From the NCBI RefSeq assembly GCF_042310355.1, contig NZ_JBHJMR010000003.1, positions 124,001 through 188,000 on the forward strand: a DNA stretch of 64,000 nucleotides, in the 5' to 3' direction. Shown one piece after another: positions 56,985 to 64,000 of the stretch; position 1 is the first letter of the stretch; each line of letters starts with the position of its first letter. The position numbers were made by a program, and so were the translations under genes. A model generated the notes under the pieces. The model was given only the letters and a program-made list of their open reading frames with translations. It was not told where the DNA came from and ran no database searches. This DNA comes from Wenzhouxiangella sp042310355 (GTDB lineage: Bacteria; Pseudomonadota; Gammaproteobacteria; Xanthomonadales; Wenzhouxiangellaceae).

Positions 56985-58445
56985 TTGAATCGTCGCAATT
57001 TCCTGTCGATGGCCGTCGCCGCCGGCCTGCTCGCCCTGCATCCCCGCGCGGGTCTGGCTCTGGCCGAGTCCCGTCGCCCCCTGCCGCTGAAGTTTCCGCC
57101 GCAGGTTGATCTGCAGGCCCGCGGCGTATTCGACCTGACCGCCGGGTTCGGTAGCTACGACCTGGGTGACGGGCCGCTGCCCGGCGCCATGCTGATCAAC
57201 GACCTGTGGCCCTCGCCGACCCTTTCGATTACCCAGGGACAGGATCTCGACCTGACCCTGTTCAACGATCTCGATGAGCCCACGATCATTCACTGGCACG
57301 GGCTGACGCCCCCGGCCGACATGGACGGGCATCCGACCCAGGTCATCGATCCCGGAACAAGCCGGCCGTACCAGTTCACGGTGGATAATCGGCGGGCGAC
57401 TTACTGGTACCACCCGCATCCGCATCACCGCACCGCGGCGCAGGTCTACTACGGCATGACAGGGTTCTTGCTGGTCGATGACGGCCAGGACGAGGCTCGT
57501 GGCCTGCCGACCGGGTCTCGCGATATCTCGCTGCTGCTGGGGGATCGGCGTGTCTCGGCCGGAGGCGAACTGGCGGCCTACGACCCCAACGACCAGGAGA
57601 AAATGGTCGGCTTTCTGGGCGATACGGTCCTGGTCAACGGCCAGGATGCACCGGCGGCCTCGGTCGAGCCGGCCGTGCTGAAGTTGCGCCTGCTCAACGG
57701 GTCGAGCGCACGCATCCTCAACCCCGCTTTCTCGGATGGTCGGGACTTCTGGCTCGTCGCGACCGATGCCGGGCTCCTCGACGAGCCGGTGCAGGTCAAC
57801 AGCGTGCTGCTTTCGCCGGGTGAGCGCATCGAAATCCTGGTCGACCTTCGCGAGGATAACGGAGGCAGCCTGGATCTCGTCAGCGCGGCATTCAGTCTGC
57901 TCGGAAGCCATCCGCCCGGTGTCGACGGGCCGCCCCAGGGCACGGCATTCGACTTGATGACGCTCAATGTCAACCAGCCGCTGGACGGACCATCGGGAAG
58001 CATTCCCGGCAGCTTCGAGCCCATGCCGGAAATCGACAGCACCGGTGCGCCGGTCCGGCCGTTCGACTTGACGCAGGACAGCATGAATCACTACATCAAC
58101 GGCCTGCAGTACGATATCGATCGCACGGACTTCTACGTGCCGGTCGATACGGTCGAGATCTGGCGCTTTACCAACAACAGCGCCCAGCCGCACCCCATGC
58201 ACATGCACGGCGCACAGTTTCGCGTGCTTTCCCGGACCGGTGACGCCACGCCCACCGACCAGGGCTGGAAGGACACGGTGCTGGTGCGCGTCGGTGAGAC
58301 CGTCGACATCGCGCTGCAATTCGACAAGCTCGGCCTGTTCCTGTTCCACTGCCACAACCTGGAGCACGAAGACCACGGCATGATGCTGAACTTCGAGGTC
58401 CAGCCGGCCGACGGCATCTTCGCCGACCGTTTCGAGTCCGGCTGA
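56985..58445 (+). CDS. Tat-exported multicopper oxidase with FADRFESG tail
   Basis: TTG 56985 is used because GGGAG lies six bases upstream and the frame opens with the Tat motif NRRNFLSMA. The 486-residue protein has the copper ligands HWHG, YHPHPHH, HPMHMHG and HCHNLEHEDHGMM of a three-domain multicopper oxidase. It oxidises an unknown substrate (metal ion or phenol in relatives) in the periplasm. The C-terminal GIFADRFESG is not part of the oxidase fold. Its position between sufS and sufU is odd for a periplasmic enzyme. Confidence 0.88.
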   Translation: MNRRNFLSMAVAAGLLALHPRAGLALAESRRPLPLKFPPQVDLQARGVFDLTAGFGSYDLGDGPLPGAMLINDLWPSPTLSITQGQDLDLTLFNDLDEPTIIHWHGLTPPADMDGHPTQVIDPGTSRPYQFTVDNRRATYWYHPHPHHRTAAQVYYGMTGFLLVDDGQDEARGLPTGSRDISLLLGDRRVSAGGELAAYDPNDQEKMVGFLGDTVLVNGQDAPAASVEPAVLKLRLLNGSSARILNPAFSDGRDFWLVATDAGLLDEPVQVNSVLLSPGERIEILVDLREDNGGSLDLVSAAFSLLGSHPPGVDGPPQGTAFDLMTLNVNQPLDGPSGSIPGSFEPMPEIDSTGAPVRPFDLTQDSMNHYINGLQYDIDRTDFYVPVDTVEIWRFTNNSAQPHPMHMHGAQFRVLSRTGDATPTDQGWKDTVLVRVGETVDIALQFDKLGLFLFHCHNLEHEDHGMMLNFEVQPADGIFADRFESG

Positions 58446-58479
58446 AGCGCCATAGCACCGCACAGTCAGAATTTCGACC

Positions 58480-58899
58480 ATGGCGCTCGATCAGCTCTAC
58501 CAACAGGTCATCCTCGACCACAATCGATGCCCGCACCACCACGGCCGCCTGGAAGGTGCAACGCACAGCGCCAGGGGCCGGGACGCCCTGTGTGGCGATG
58601 ACATCCTGGTCGAGCTGCGCGTGGGGGACACAAGCATCGAGGCAGCCGCATTTTCCGGAGATGCCTGCGCCATCACCACCGCAAGCGCCTCGATGCTGAT
58701 GGATTGGCTGGTGGGACGCACCGCCGAAGATGTTGTTCGATTCGAGACGCTTTTCAGCCAGCTGCTCCATGATTCGGAGTTGCCGGATCTGCCCGATCTG
58801 GGCGATATCAATCATCTGCGAGCCGTCAGCGGCTTTCCGGCACGGGTTCGCAATGCAATGCTTCCCTGGCGAACGGCGATCGATGCGCTAACTCATTAG
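58480..58899 (+). CDS. sufU: SufU-like iron-sulfur assembly protein lacking the third Cys
   Basis: A 139-residue IscU/SufU-fold protein. It keeps Cys38 and Asp40 in ALCGDD and Cys63 in GDACAITTASASM. The third conserved cysteine of SufU (ARI-CATL-W region) is Asn125 here (FPARVRNAMLPW). In SufU this Cys ligates zinc, and sulfur transfer depends on the zinc site, so activity may be altered. It is the last gene of the suf cluster. Confidence 0.85.
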   Translation: MALDQLYQQVILDHNRCPHHHGRLEGATHSARGRDALCGDDILVELRVGDTSIEAAAFSGDACAITTASASMLMDWLVGRTAEDVVRFETLFSQLLHDSELPDLPDLGDINHLRAVSGFPARVRNAMLPWRTAIDALTH

Positions 58900-59335
58900 A
58901 GCGATTGGCCTTTTTGGGATCGATGGGTTTACGGGACAGCGCATTCGGGGCGGCCAACAACATGGCCACTTTTCACCGCTCTCCCCTAATGTGCAAGTAA
59001 GAAATTTCCTACATGAATACAGCGGTTTCTTACAAATGGTGGGGTCGAATTCCTATTGAGAGCAGGCACCTGCCCGAGCTATGATCCCGGGAAAAGTGCT
59101 TGCAAGCTTGGAGGGTGATGTTCGGGTCTGGCAGCGCGGGAGCTGATGTGGTGAATGGTTATCCGGGTGAGGTTCGCCCTACTTCAAGCACTCATACTGA
59201 TATATATCGCCCGGCGTTGGGGATTGCTTACCACACGGGTGATCAGCGTCAAGTTGACTACGAAAGCCTCGTTTAAAAAGGGCCTTTAATCTGACATAGA
59301 GGGGGTTGGTAACTATGTAGAGAAAGGAGATGTGT
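58900..59335. other. 436-bp AT-richer intergenic region
   Basis: Base composition is visibly lower in GC than in the neighbouring genes. It holds a palindrome (58997-59012), a second half-site (59026-59033) and a TTGACT at 59254. I see no gene. The region probably contains the promoter and control sites of the Cys-rich secreted protein gene that follows. Confidence 0.5.
58997..59033. promoter_or_regulatory. Palindrome plus repeated half-site, possible operator
   Basis: GTAAGAAATTTCCTAC (58997-59012) is a near-perfect palindrome, and TTTCTTAC repeats as a half-site at 59026-59033. Such spacing suggests a transcription-factor site upstream of the gene at 59336. No regulator can be named. Confidence 0.4.
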
Positions 59336-60259
59336 ATGTTAACTAGAATGGTGCAAGCTTTGCTGGTTTTGATGCTCATTTCGACAGGCAGTTTGTCATG
59401 GGCCGAGAGGGCTGACGGTCAGGATGGAAGCCCCGCATCCGCGCGAGGCAACCCCAACTCCGATGCCTCTTGCCGCTACCTGCTCTCGCTCAATGTCAAC
59501 AGGGCCAGTCAGCGCTCGGGTAAGGCGGTTGCTCAACGGGGACACCACGGGGACATCCTTATTGCCGTCGGGGAGTACGATGGCAAGAACGATCATGAGT
59601 CGGGGGCGGAGGTGCTCTTCCGCATTGCGCCCTTGAATACGCCCGATGAAGTAATCGATGAGTTTTTGGCAAGACTGGATACAGCGCAGGACCCGGTGAC
59701 GATTACCGAACTGAGTTCGCCAGCCTTCTACGAGTTGCTTGTCCAGGCGGGATCCTCCGCCCAGCACACCTGGGCCTTCAGGGTCAATAAGTCCGGCTGC
59801 GATCTCGGCGGCGTAGACTCCTCAGCCGAAGCAGGAACGATAGTCGTAAACGCTTCCGGCGTGGCTCGGCATGACATGGATCCCGGCGTCCGCAGTCTGG
59901 ACGATGCAATAAGCCAGTTCATGAATCGATCGCTTGTGGAGCGCGAACGCAAGCCTGTATCGTCATCCTCGTCCGAAGCGGATACGCAGGCACTCTACTG
60001 CCTGGCCGGCGGGCCCGGTGCCGTATCCTGCTCCTGGCAGCCGGGAACCATTGGTCCGATTGGCGGAGGAGGGTGCCAAATCGAGTGCTCGATGCCACAG
60101 TACCAGTATGCCTGTTGTGGTCCGGGTGTTCCCTACTGTGAATGCAAGAGCTACGATGATGATTCAGGAGGAGGTTTTCCCCCGCTTCCGCCTCCGATTC
60201 CTGACCCTTGTGACGCAGATCCCGACAACTGCGGTGAAGACGACCCTCACGGAGGCTAA
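59336..60259 (+). CDS. Secreted Cys-rich protein of unknown function
   Basis: ATG 59336 is chosen because AGGAG lies six bases upstream; ATG 59330 would touch the ribosome site. The 307-residue protein has a signal peptide ending SLSWAE. The middle part has no known domain. The C-terminal third holds ten cysteines in a Gly/Pro-rich context (CQIECSMPQYQYACCGPG), then a Pro/Asp-rich tail ending CGEDDPHGG. It may be disulfide-stabilised outside the cell. I recognise no family. Confidence 0.7.
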   Translation: MLTRMVQALLVLMLISTGSLSWAERADGQDGSPASARGNPNSDASCRYLLSLNVNRASQRSGKAVAQRGHHGDILIAVGEYDGKNDHESGAEVLFRIAPLNTPDEVIDEFLARLDTAQDPVTITELSSPAFYELLVQAGSSAQHTWAFRVNKSGCDLGGVDSSAEAGTIVVNASGVARHDMDPGVRSLDDAISQFMNRSLVERERKPVSSSSSEADTQALYCLAGGPGAVSCSWQPGTIGPIGGGGCQIECSMPQYQYACCGPGVPYCECKSYDDDSGGGFPPLPPPIPDPCDADPDNCGEDDPHGG

Positions 60260-60270
60260 ACGGAAATCCG

Positions 60271-60299
60271 ACCGCCTGGCGCAATAGTCGCCAGGTGGT
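60271..60299 (+). terminator. Hairpin after the Cys-rich protein gene
   Basis: ACCGCCTGGCG pairs with CGCCAGGTGGT with one mismatch and a 7-nt loop, 11 bases after the stop. No T-run follows, so termination is only suggested. Confidence 0.45.
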
Positions 60300-60388
60300 C
60301 AACCGTTGTTGATGCCACTTGCGGACCCGGGGGGCGTCACGCATCATGGCGGCAGACGTCCTCTTTGGAGCACTTCAAGTGCATATTA

Positions 60389-61723
60389 ATGGGCATTGAT
60401 CTCGACGCCTTGTTTCCCAAGCTGGTGGATCTGCTGCTGGACTCGGTCTTCGTGGTTGATGAAACGGGGCGAATCGTGTTCGTGAGCCCGGCCTGCGAGA
60501 CGTTGCTTGGCTATACGCAGCGGGAAATGGCGGGGACCTGGATCATTGATTACGTCCATCCGGACGACCGCGATCGCACGCGTGCTGCCGGACAGCGGAT
60601 CGTGAGCGGCGGCTCTCATATTGACTTCGAGAATCGCTATATCCGCAAGGACGGCGAGGTGGTTCACATACTCTGGTCCGCCCGCTGGTCCGAGACAGAC
60701 CGGGTTCGAATCGCGGTTGCTCGCGACGTGACAGTGCTCAAGCGCGCCGAGAACGTGCGGGCTTCGCTGTATCGCATCTCCGAGGCCGCGCATGCTGCCG
60801 ACAGCCTGCTGGCCTTGTGCCGAGAGATTCACCTTGTGATCGGGGATATACTTCCCGCCGACAAGTTCTACGTGGCCTTGTACGATCCCGCTAGCGAAAC
60901 GATCACTTTTCCCTACTTCGCGGATGGTCGCCAGGCACCTCTTGGCGCCGAGCCTCTGCCCGAGTCAGCCCTGGCGGATGTGATCCGCTCCGGTAAAGCG
61001 CTGTTGGCGACGCGCGGGGAAGGCCGCTCCGAACTGGGTGCGAGACCGGAGTCGAAGGCGGTCAAGGCACAATGGCTGGGCGTGCCGCTGCTGTCGGGGA
61101 AAGACGTCATGGGCGCGGTTGTGCTCGAAAACGACGCGCGGAACGAGCCTTACGCCGACAAGCACCTCGACCTTCTGCAGTTTGTCTCGACCCAGGTCGC
61201 CACGGCCATCGAGCGCAAGCAGGCGCAGGAGCGGTTGGTACACATGGCGCATCATGACGCGCTCACCGGGTTGACCAATCGAGCCCTGTTCTACGACCGA
61301 CTGGACATGGCGCTTCGTCGCGCCCGCCGCGACAACGAGTACCTGGCCCTGCTTTACCTGGATTTGGACAACTTGAAGAAGGTCAACGACACCCTGGGTC
61401 ACGAAGTGGGCGATCGCTTGCTGCAGGAGCTGGCCGCCCGATTGAAGGAATGCATGCGTGCCTCGGACACCGTCGCCCGGATGGGTGGCGACGAGTTCAC
61501 CGTACTGCTCACGAACGTGGCCGATGCCGGTAGCGCCGGGGTCGTGATCGAGAAGATACAAAAGGCAATGGCGGTTCCTTTTCAGGTGGAAGGTCAGGCT
61601 CTGCAACTTTCCGTGAGTGTTGGCGTCGCGGTCTATCCGGACGACGGCATGGAAGCGGCCAGCCTGGTGCGCCACGCCGACGCCGACATGTACGGAAAGA
61701 AGCGAGGCGTGCGCAGCGCATGA
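60389..61723 (+). CDS. PAS-GAF-GGDEF diguanylate cyclase
   Basis: ATG 60389 (MGIDLDALFPKLVD) is taken as start; TTG 60365 is possible and neither has a strong ribosome site. A PAS domain (about residues 10-125) begins LLLDSVFVVDETGRIVFVSP, followed by a GAF domain (about 130-285) and a GGDEF domain (about 290-444) with HDALTGLTNRALF, the active-site RMGGDEFTVLL and an RASD I-site five residues upstream. It should make c-di-GMP in response to a soluble signal; it has no membrane segments. It is the second cyclase in the window. Confidence 0.9.
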   Translation: MGIDLDALFPKLVDLLLDSVFVVDETGRIVFVSPACETLLGYTQREMAGTWIIDYVHPDDRDRTRAAGQRIVSGGSHIDFENRYIRKDGEVVHILWSARWSETDRVRIAVARDVTVLKRAENVRASLYRISEAAHAADSLLALCREIHLVIGDILPADKFYVALYDPASETITFPYFADGRQAPLGAEPLPESALADVIRSGKALLATRGEGRSELGARPESKAVKAQWLGVPLLSGKDVMGAVVLENDARNEPYADKHLDLLQFVSTQVATAIERKQAQERLVHMAHHDALTGLTNRALFYDRLDMALRRARRDNEYLALLYLDLDNLKKVNDTLGHEVGDRLLQELAARLKECMRASDTVARMGGDEFTVLLTNVADAGSAGVVIEKIQKAMAVPFQVEGQALQLSVSVGVAVYPDDGMEAASLVRHADADMYGKKRGVRSA

Positions 61724-61765
61724 AAAAAAGCCCCGCAACCGGAGGTGGCGGGGCAGTTCGTTTTC
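61723..61765. terminator. Bidirectional terminator between convergent genes
   Basis: The stem GCCCCGC (61730-61736) pairs with GCGGGGC (61748-61754). On the minus strand it is followed by a run of seven or more T, a canonical terminator for the membrane protein gene at 61820-62827. On the plus strand a looser GTTTTCTTG follows for the cyclase gene. Confidence 0.85.
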
Positions 61766-61819
61766 TTGTTGTTGCAGGGCGCCGCCCCGCGGGTACATCG
61801 CTTTTGTTGTGCGTGACGA

Positions 61820-62827
61820 TCAGCCCTGGTCGGGCTGCGGCGTGCCGCCCTGGGGCGGTTCGTCGGCCGCCTGGGGCTTGGTGCCCTTTTCGCGATCCCA
61901 GTCCATGGCCTTGGTCTTCATCTCGCCGAACTTCTTGGAGACGTTGCTGAGCTTGTCGTCCCACTCGGGATTCGGCTGCTGACCCTCGGTGACCTTGAAG
62001 TAGACCTGCATCAGGGCGGTCATGCCGATCGGCTCGATCACGGCCTGCTTGATGCCCCAGGCGAAAACCAGCGCGATGACCAGGGTCAGGAAGCCGGCGG
62101 TGCCCGGGAACAGCGAGACCAGGCCGGCGACCGGCAGCAGCACCACCAGGAAGACGAGGAAGGTCATGGCCCAGATGAAGAAGGCCAGCCAGAAGGCGTT
62201 CTTCAGAAAGGTCTTGTAGTTCTGGGCGTAGAGAACCAGCGCGGTCTGGCCCGAGCGCCAGGGGTTGTCGGACTTGGTGCGCATGTTGTGCGCCAGGATC
62301 ACCTCGTCGAGGTAGGTCAGCGACAGGTTGACGATCGTGTTGACGAACTTGACCAGGCCCTGCAGGCCGGGAATCGGAATGAAGGCGGTGATGGTGAAGA
62401 ACGCCCGGTTGAAGGCCTTGAGTACGCCCTTGATGAGCTGGTCGATGCCGAACAGCACCGAGGATTCCACGAAACGCTCGCGCACGATGCCCTGGGCGTA
62501 GTCGATCTGGCCCTTGCCGCCGGGCAGTTCCCGCCCTTCGAGCAGCTCGACCAGCACGGCGATGTGGCCGGCCTTGACCATGTAGAGCAGGTACTCGCGC
62601 AGGAAGTAGATGATGGTTGACGTGATGCCGAAGCCGACCAGGCCGCCCCAGACGCTGAACGCGCCGGGATCGTCGCCAATATGGCCGATGAAATAGCCGA
62701 TTCCCGCGCCGACGCCGGTCACCAGCACGTAGGCCAGCGTGATGCCGAAGTAGATCAGGAAGCGGAAGATCAGAAACGGCATGGTCTTGGCCATCAGGCC
62801 GAGCACTTCGCCGATCTTGAAGTCCAT
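61820..62827 (-). CDS. Polytopic membrane protein of unknown function
   Basis: The start is ATG 62827 (MDFKIGEVLGLMAK) or ATG 62830. The 335-residue protein has about six hydrophobic segments, with MPFLIFRFLIYFGITLAYVL near the N-terminus and FFIWAMTFLVFLVVLLPVAG and FLTLVIALVFAWGIKQAVIE in the second half. The C-terminal 70 residues are hydrophilic and Pro/Gln-rich. I do not recognise the family. It has a clear terminator and is probably monocistronic. Confidence 0.78.
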   Translation of the reverse strand: MDFKIGEVLGLMAKTMPFLIFRFLIYFGITLAYVLVTGVGAGIGYFIGHIGDDPGAFSVWGGLVGFGITSTIIYFLREYLLYMVKAGHIAVLVELLEGRELPGGKGQIDYAQGIVRERFVESSVLFGIDQLIKGVLKAFNRAFFTITAFIPIPGLQGLVKFVNTIVNLSLTYLDEVILAHNMRTKSDNPWRSGQTALVLYAQNYKTFLKNAFWLAFFIWAMTFLVFLVVLLPVAGLVSLFPGTAGFLTLVIALVFAWGIKQAVIEPIGMTALMQVYFKVTEGQQPNPEWDDKLSNVSKKFGEMKTKAMDWDREKGTKPQAADEPPQGGTPQPDQG

Positions 62828-63058
62828 CATTGGGAAATCCCTCGTTCGCAGCTGGTTGATTGTGTCTGATATTACGGGAAAACGGGATGGATCGTGCCAG
62901 GTGGTTCTTTGGTTTTTGGGTGTTTTGGTTCCGTACGTTGGGATCGCGGGGCAGCATTGCCGCGCGCGACAAGGTACTGCGGGCAGCGCGGGCTCGGGGA
63001 TGCGCTGCCGACCCGCGCGCGCCGGCCCCGAGGGCTCGGCGCGGCGGGGTGTCGGGGT

Positions 63059-63772
63059 TTAAAGGTTACGGAGGTCGACGAAGTCGCCCGACTCGTGGTT
63101 TTTCCTCAGGTCGTCGAGCAGGTCGAGAATCGTTTCACCCACCTCGCGCGGCTTGGGCATGTTCTCGGTGCCGCGAGCTTCCTTGAGCTTTTGCACCGAG
63201 GGAAACTCCTCGCCATCGACCTCGTCGCGGATGTAGTCCTGCATGCCGGTCTCGACCAGGCCCGGCGCCAGGCTAATCAGGTGCGTGTCGGGCATTTCGG
63301 GGGCGTAGAGCTTGACCAGGTTATTGAGCGCGGCTTTGGACAGCGAATACCCGCCCCAGCCGTAGTTCATGTTGACCGCCGCGCCCGAGGAGATGGCCAC
63401 GACTTGGTCGATCGGGATCTGTCGCTCGATGAACCAGTCCAGGATCAGCTTGTTGGCCCATACGTTGACGCGCATCATGTGCTCGAGGTCGTGCACGTCG
63501 GTATTCGAGATTTCCTGGATGCGTCCGAGCATGCCGGCGTTGAGCACGACCAGGTCGAGCCGCTGGCAGTCGGACAGCAATCGGTCGAGGCCCTCCTCCA
63601 GGTGGTTGAGGTTGCCGATGTCCTGCTTGCGGTCGCGGATGCCCTCGTCGTCGTGCTCGGCCAGGGGGCAGCCTCGCCGGCTCATACCCCAGACGATGGC
63701 GTCACGCTCGAGCAGCGCTTCGGTCAGCCCCAGGCCCAGGCCGCTGCTGTTGCCGGTGATGAAAACGTTCAT
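63059..63772 (-). CDS. Short-chain dehydrogenase/reductase
   Basis: A 237-residue Rossmann-fold SDR. The cofactor loop is ITGNSSGLGLGL, the NAG motif VLNAGML, and the catalytic set Ser in AISSGAA and Tyr/Lys in YSLSKAALN. The substrate cannot be told. It starts six bases downstream of the stop of an S9 peptidase gene on the minus strand, so the two are probably co-transcribed. Confidence 0.87.
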   Translation of the reverse strand: MNVFITGNSSGLGLGLTEALLERDAIVWGMSRRGCPLAEHDDEGIRDRKQDIGNLNHLEEGLDRLLSDCQRLDLVVLNAGMLGRIQEISNTDVHDLEHMMRVNVWANKLILDWFIERQIPIDQVVAISSGAAVNMNYGWGGYSLSKAALNNLVKLYAPEMPDTHLISLAPGLVETGMQDYIRDEVDGEEFPSVQKLKEARGTENMPKPREVGETILDLLDDLRKNHESGDFVDLRNL

Positions 63773-63778
63773 TGTGGT

Positions 63779-64000
63779 TTACTTCCTCCCGATCGTACGT
63801 TCGAATAAATTCAGGATACGCCAGTATTCGTCGCGCCAGCTATCCGGACGGGTGAATCCGTGCCCCTCCATCGGATAGGACGCCATTTCCCAGTGATTCT
63901 TTTCCAGCTCGATCAGCCGTTGTGCCAGCCGCACCGAGTCCTGGTAGAAGACGTTGTCGTCGAGCATGCCGTGGGCGATCAGCAGGTGGCCTTCCAGGCC
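63779..64000 (-). CDS. S9 family prolyl oligopeptidase, C-terminal end (runs off window)
   Basis: The last 73 codons of a gene that continues beyond the right edge. LLIAHGMLDDNVFYQDS contains the catalytic Asp region and MEGHGFTRPDSWRDEYWRI the catalytic His of the S9 (DPP-IV-like) alpha/beta hydrolase domain. It is likely an exported or periplasmic dipeptidyl peptidase; the N-terminus is not visible. Confidence 0.8.
   Translation of the reverse strand, partial: GLEGHLLIAHGMLDDNVFYQDSVRLAQRLIELEKNHWEMASYPMEGHGFTRPDSWRDEYWRILNLFERTIGRK

Noticed and set aside
55326..58481. Open frame of over 1,000 codons on the minus strand opposite sufS and the multicopper oxidase gene
   Set aside because: It mirrors the codon pattern of two well-supported plus-strand genes, has no recognisable domain and crosses their intergenic gap. 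Long antisense frames are expected at this GC content.
60700..60725. GGGTTCGAATCGC resembling a tRNA T-arm
   Set aside because: It lies inside the PAS-GGDEF gene and no acceptor stem or anticodon arm can be built around it.
62901..62931. TTTGG-rich short repeat tract near 62.9 kb
   Set aside because: Only three loose units on one strand and no inverted arm; too weak to group with the other repeat elements.

Overview
The window is GC-rich, gene-dense chromosomal DNA of a Gram-negative gammaproteobacterium. The signs are lipoprotein signal peptides, a Kdo kinase and a GT9 heptosyltransferase, Hda with its N-terminal clamp motif, the AmgK/MurU muropeptide-recycling pair, and the hda/DUF2066/purMN neighbourhood. 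Secreted proteins carry IPTL-CTERM or FADRFESG-like tails, and TTG/GTG starts are common. A lineage near Xanthomonadales or Wenzhouxiangellaceae is my inference; no rRNA marker is present. I see no tRNA, rRNA, CRISPR array, prophage or transposase gene.

Layout. 1-11 kb: an envelope/secretion region with an unknown secreted protein, a SurA-like PPIase lipoprotein, a sulfatase-fold/TPR lipoprotein, a DUF11-repeat IPTL-CTERM surface protein, a gingipain-like C25 peptidase and a LuxR-type regulator. 11-16 kb: a DUF6279 lipoprotein, a DUF3014 protein, Tex and a small membrane protein. 16-22.3 kb: leucine-catabolism genes liuB, liuC and liuD, with an SGNH hydrolase gene between liuC and liuD. 22.4-25.2 kb: rpsO-pnp. 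25.2-33.4 kb: DUF6165, an OmpA/Ig-repeat outer-membrane protein, a heptosyltransferase, kdkA, a Lon-like protein that appears to lack its catalytic dyad, and an alpha/beta hydrolase. 33.4-43.7 kb: two transporters, an M48 peptidase, DUF3108-purN-purM, an OPT transporter with a small partner, and DUF2066, CDP-alcohol phosphotransferase and hda. 44-51 kb: an unknown lipoprotein, PhoA, and murU and amgK separated by a diguanylate cyclase. 51-59 kb: an SUF iron-sulfur operon (Rrf2 regulator, sufB, sufC, sufD, sufS, a Tat-exported multicopper oxidase, sufU). 59-64 kb: a Cys-rich secreted protein, a PAS-GAF-GGDEF cyclase, an unknown membrane protein, an SDR oxidoreductase and the end of an S9 peptidase.

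The most unusual feature is the repeat load at gene junctions. A ~275 bp structured element occurs twice. One copy is inserted in frame inside a signal-peptide coding region, flanked by CTAG; removing 276 bp restores a normal signal peptide. The other lies between sufC and sufD, where its end supplies the sufD ribosome-binding site. The two copies differ by paired changes in their stems. Several other families made of short tandem units (7, 9 or 10 nt) arranged as inverted arms occupy operon junctions; sufB-C, sufC-D and sufD-S each carry a different family, and the liu cluster carries three. Other points are a candidate Rrf2 operator over the suf promoter, a SufU lacking its third cysteine, and gene remnants resembling a GGDEF domain and PntB.
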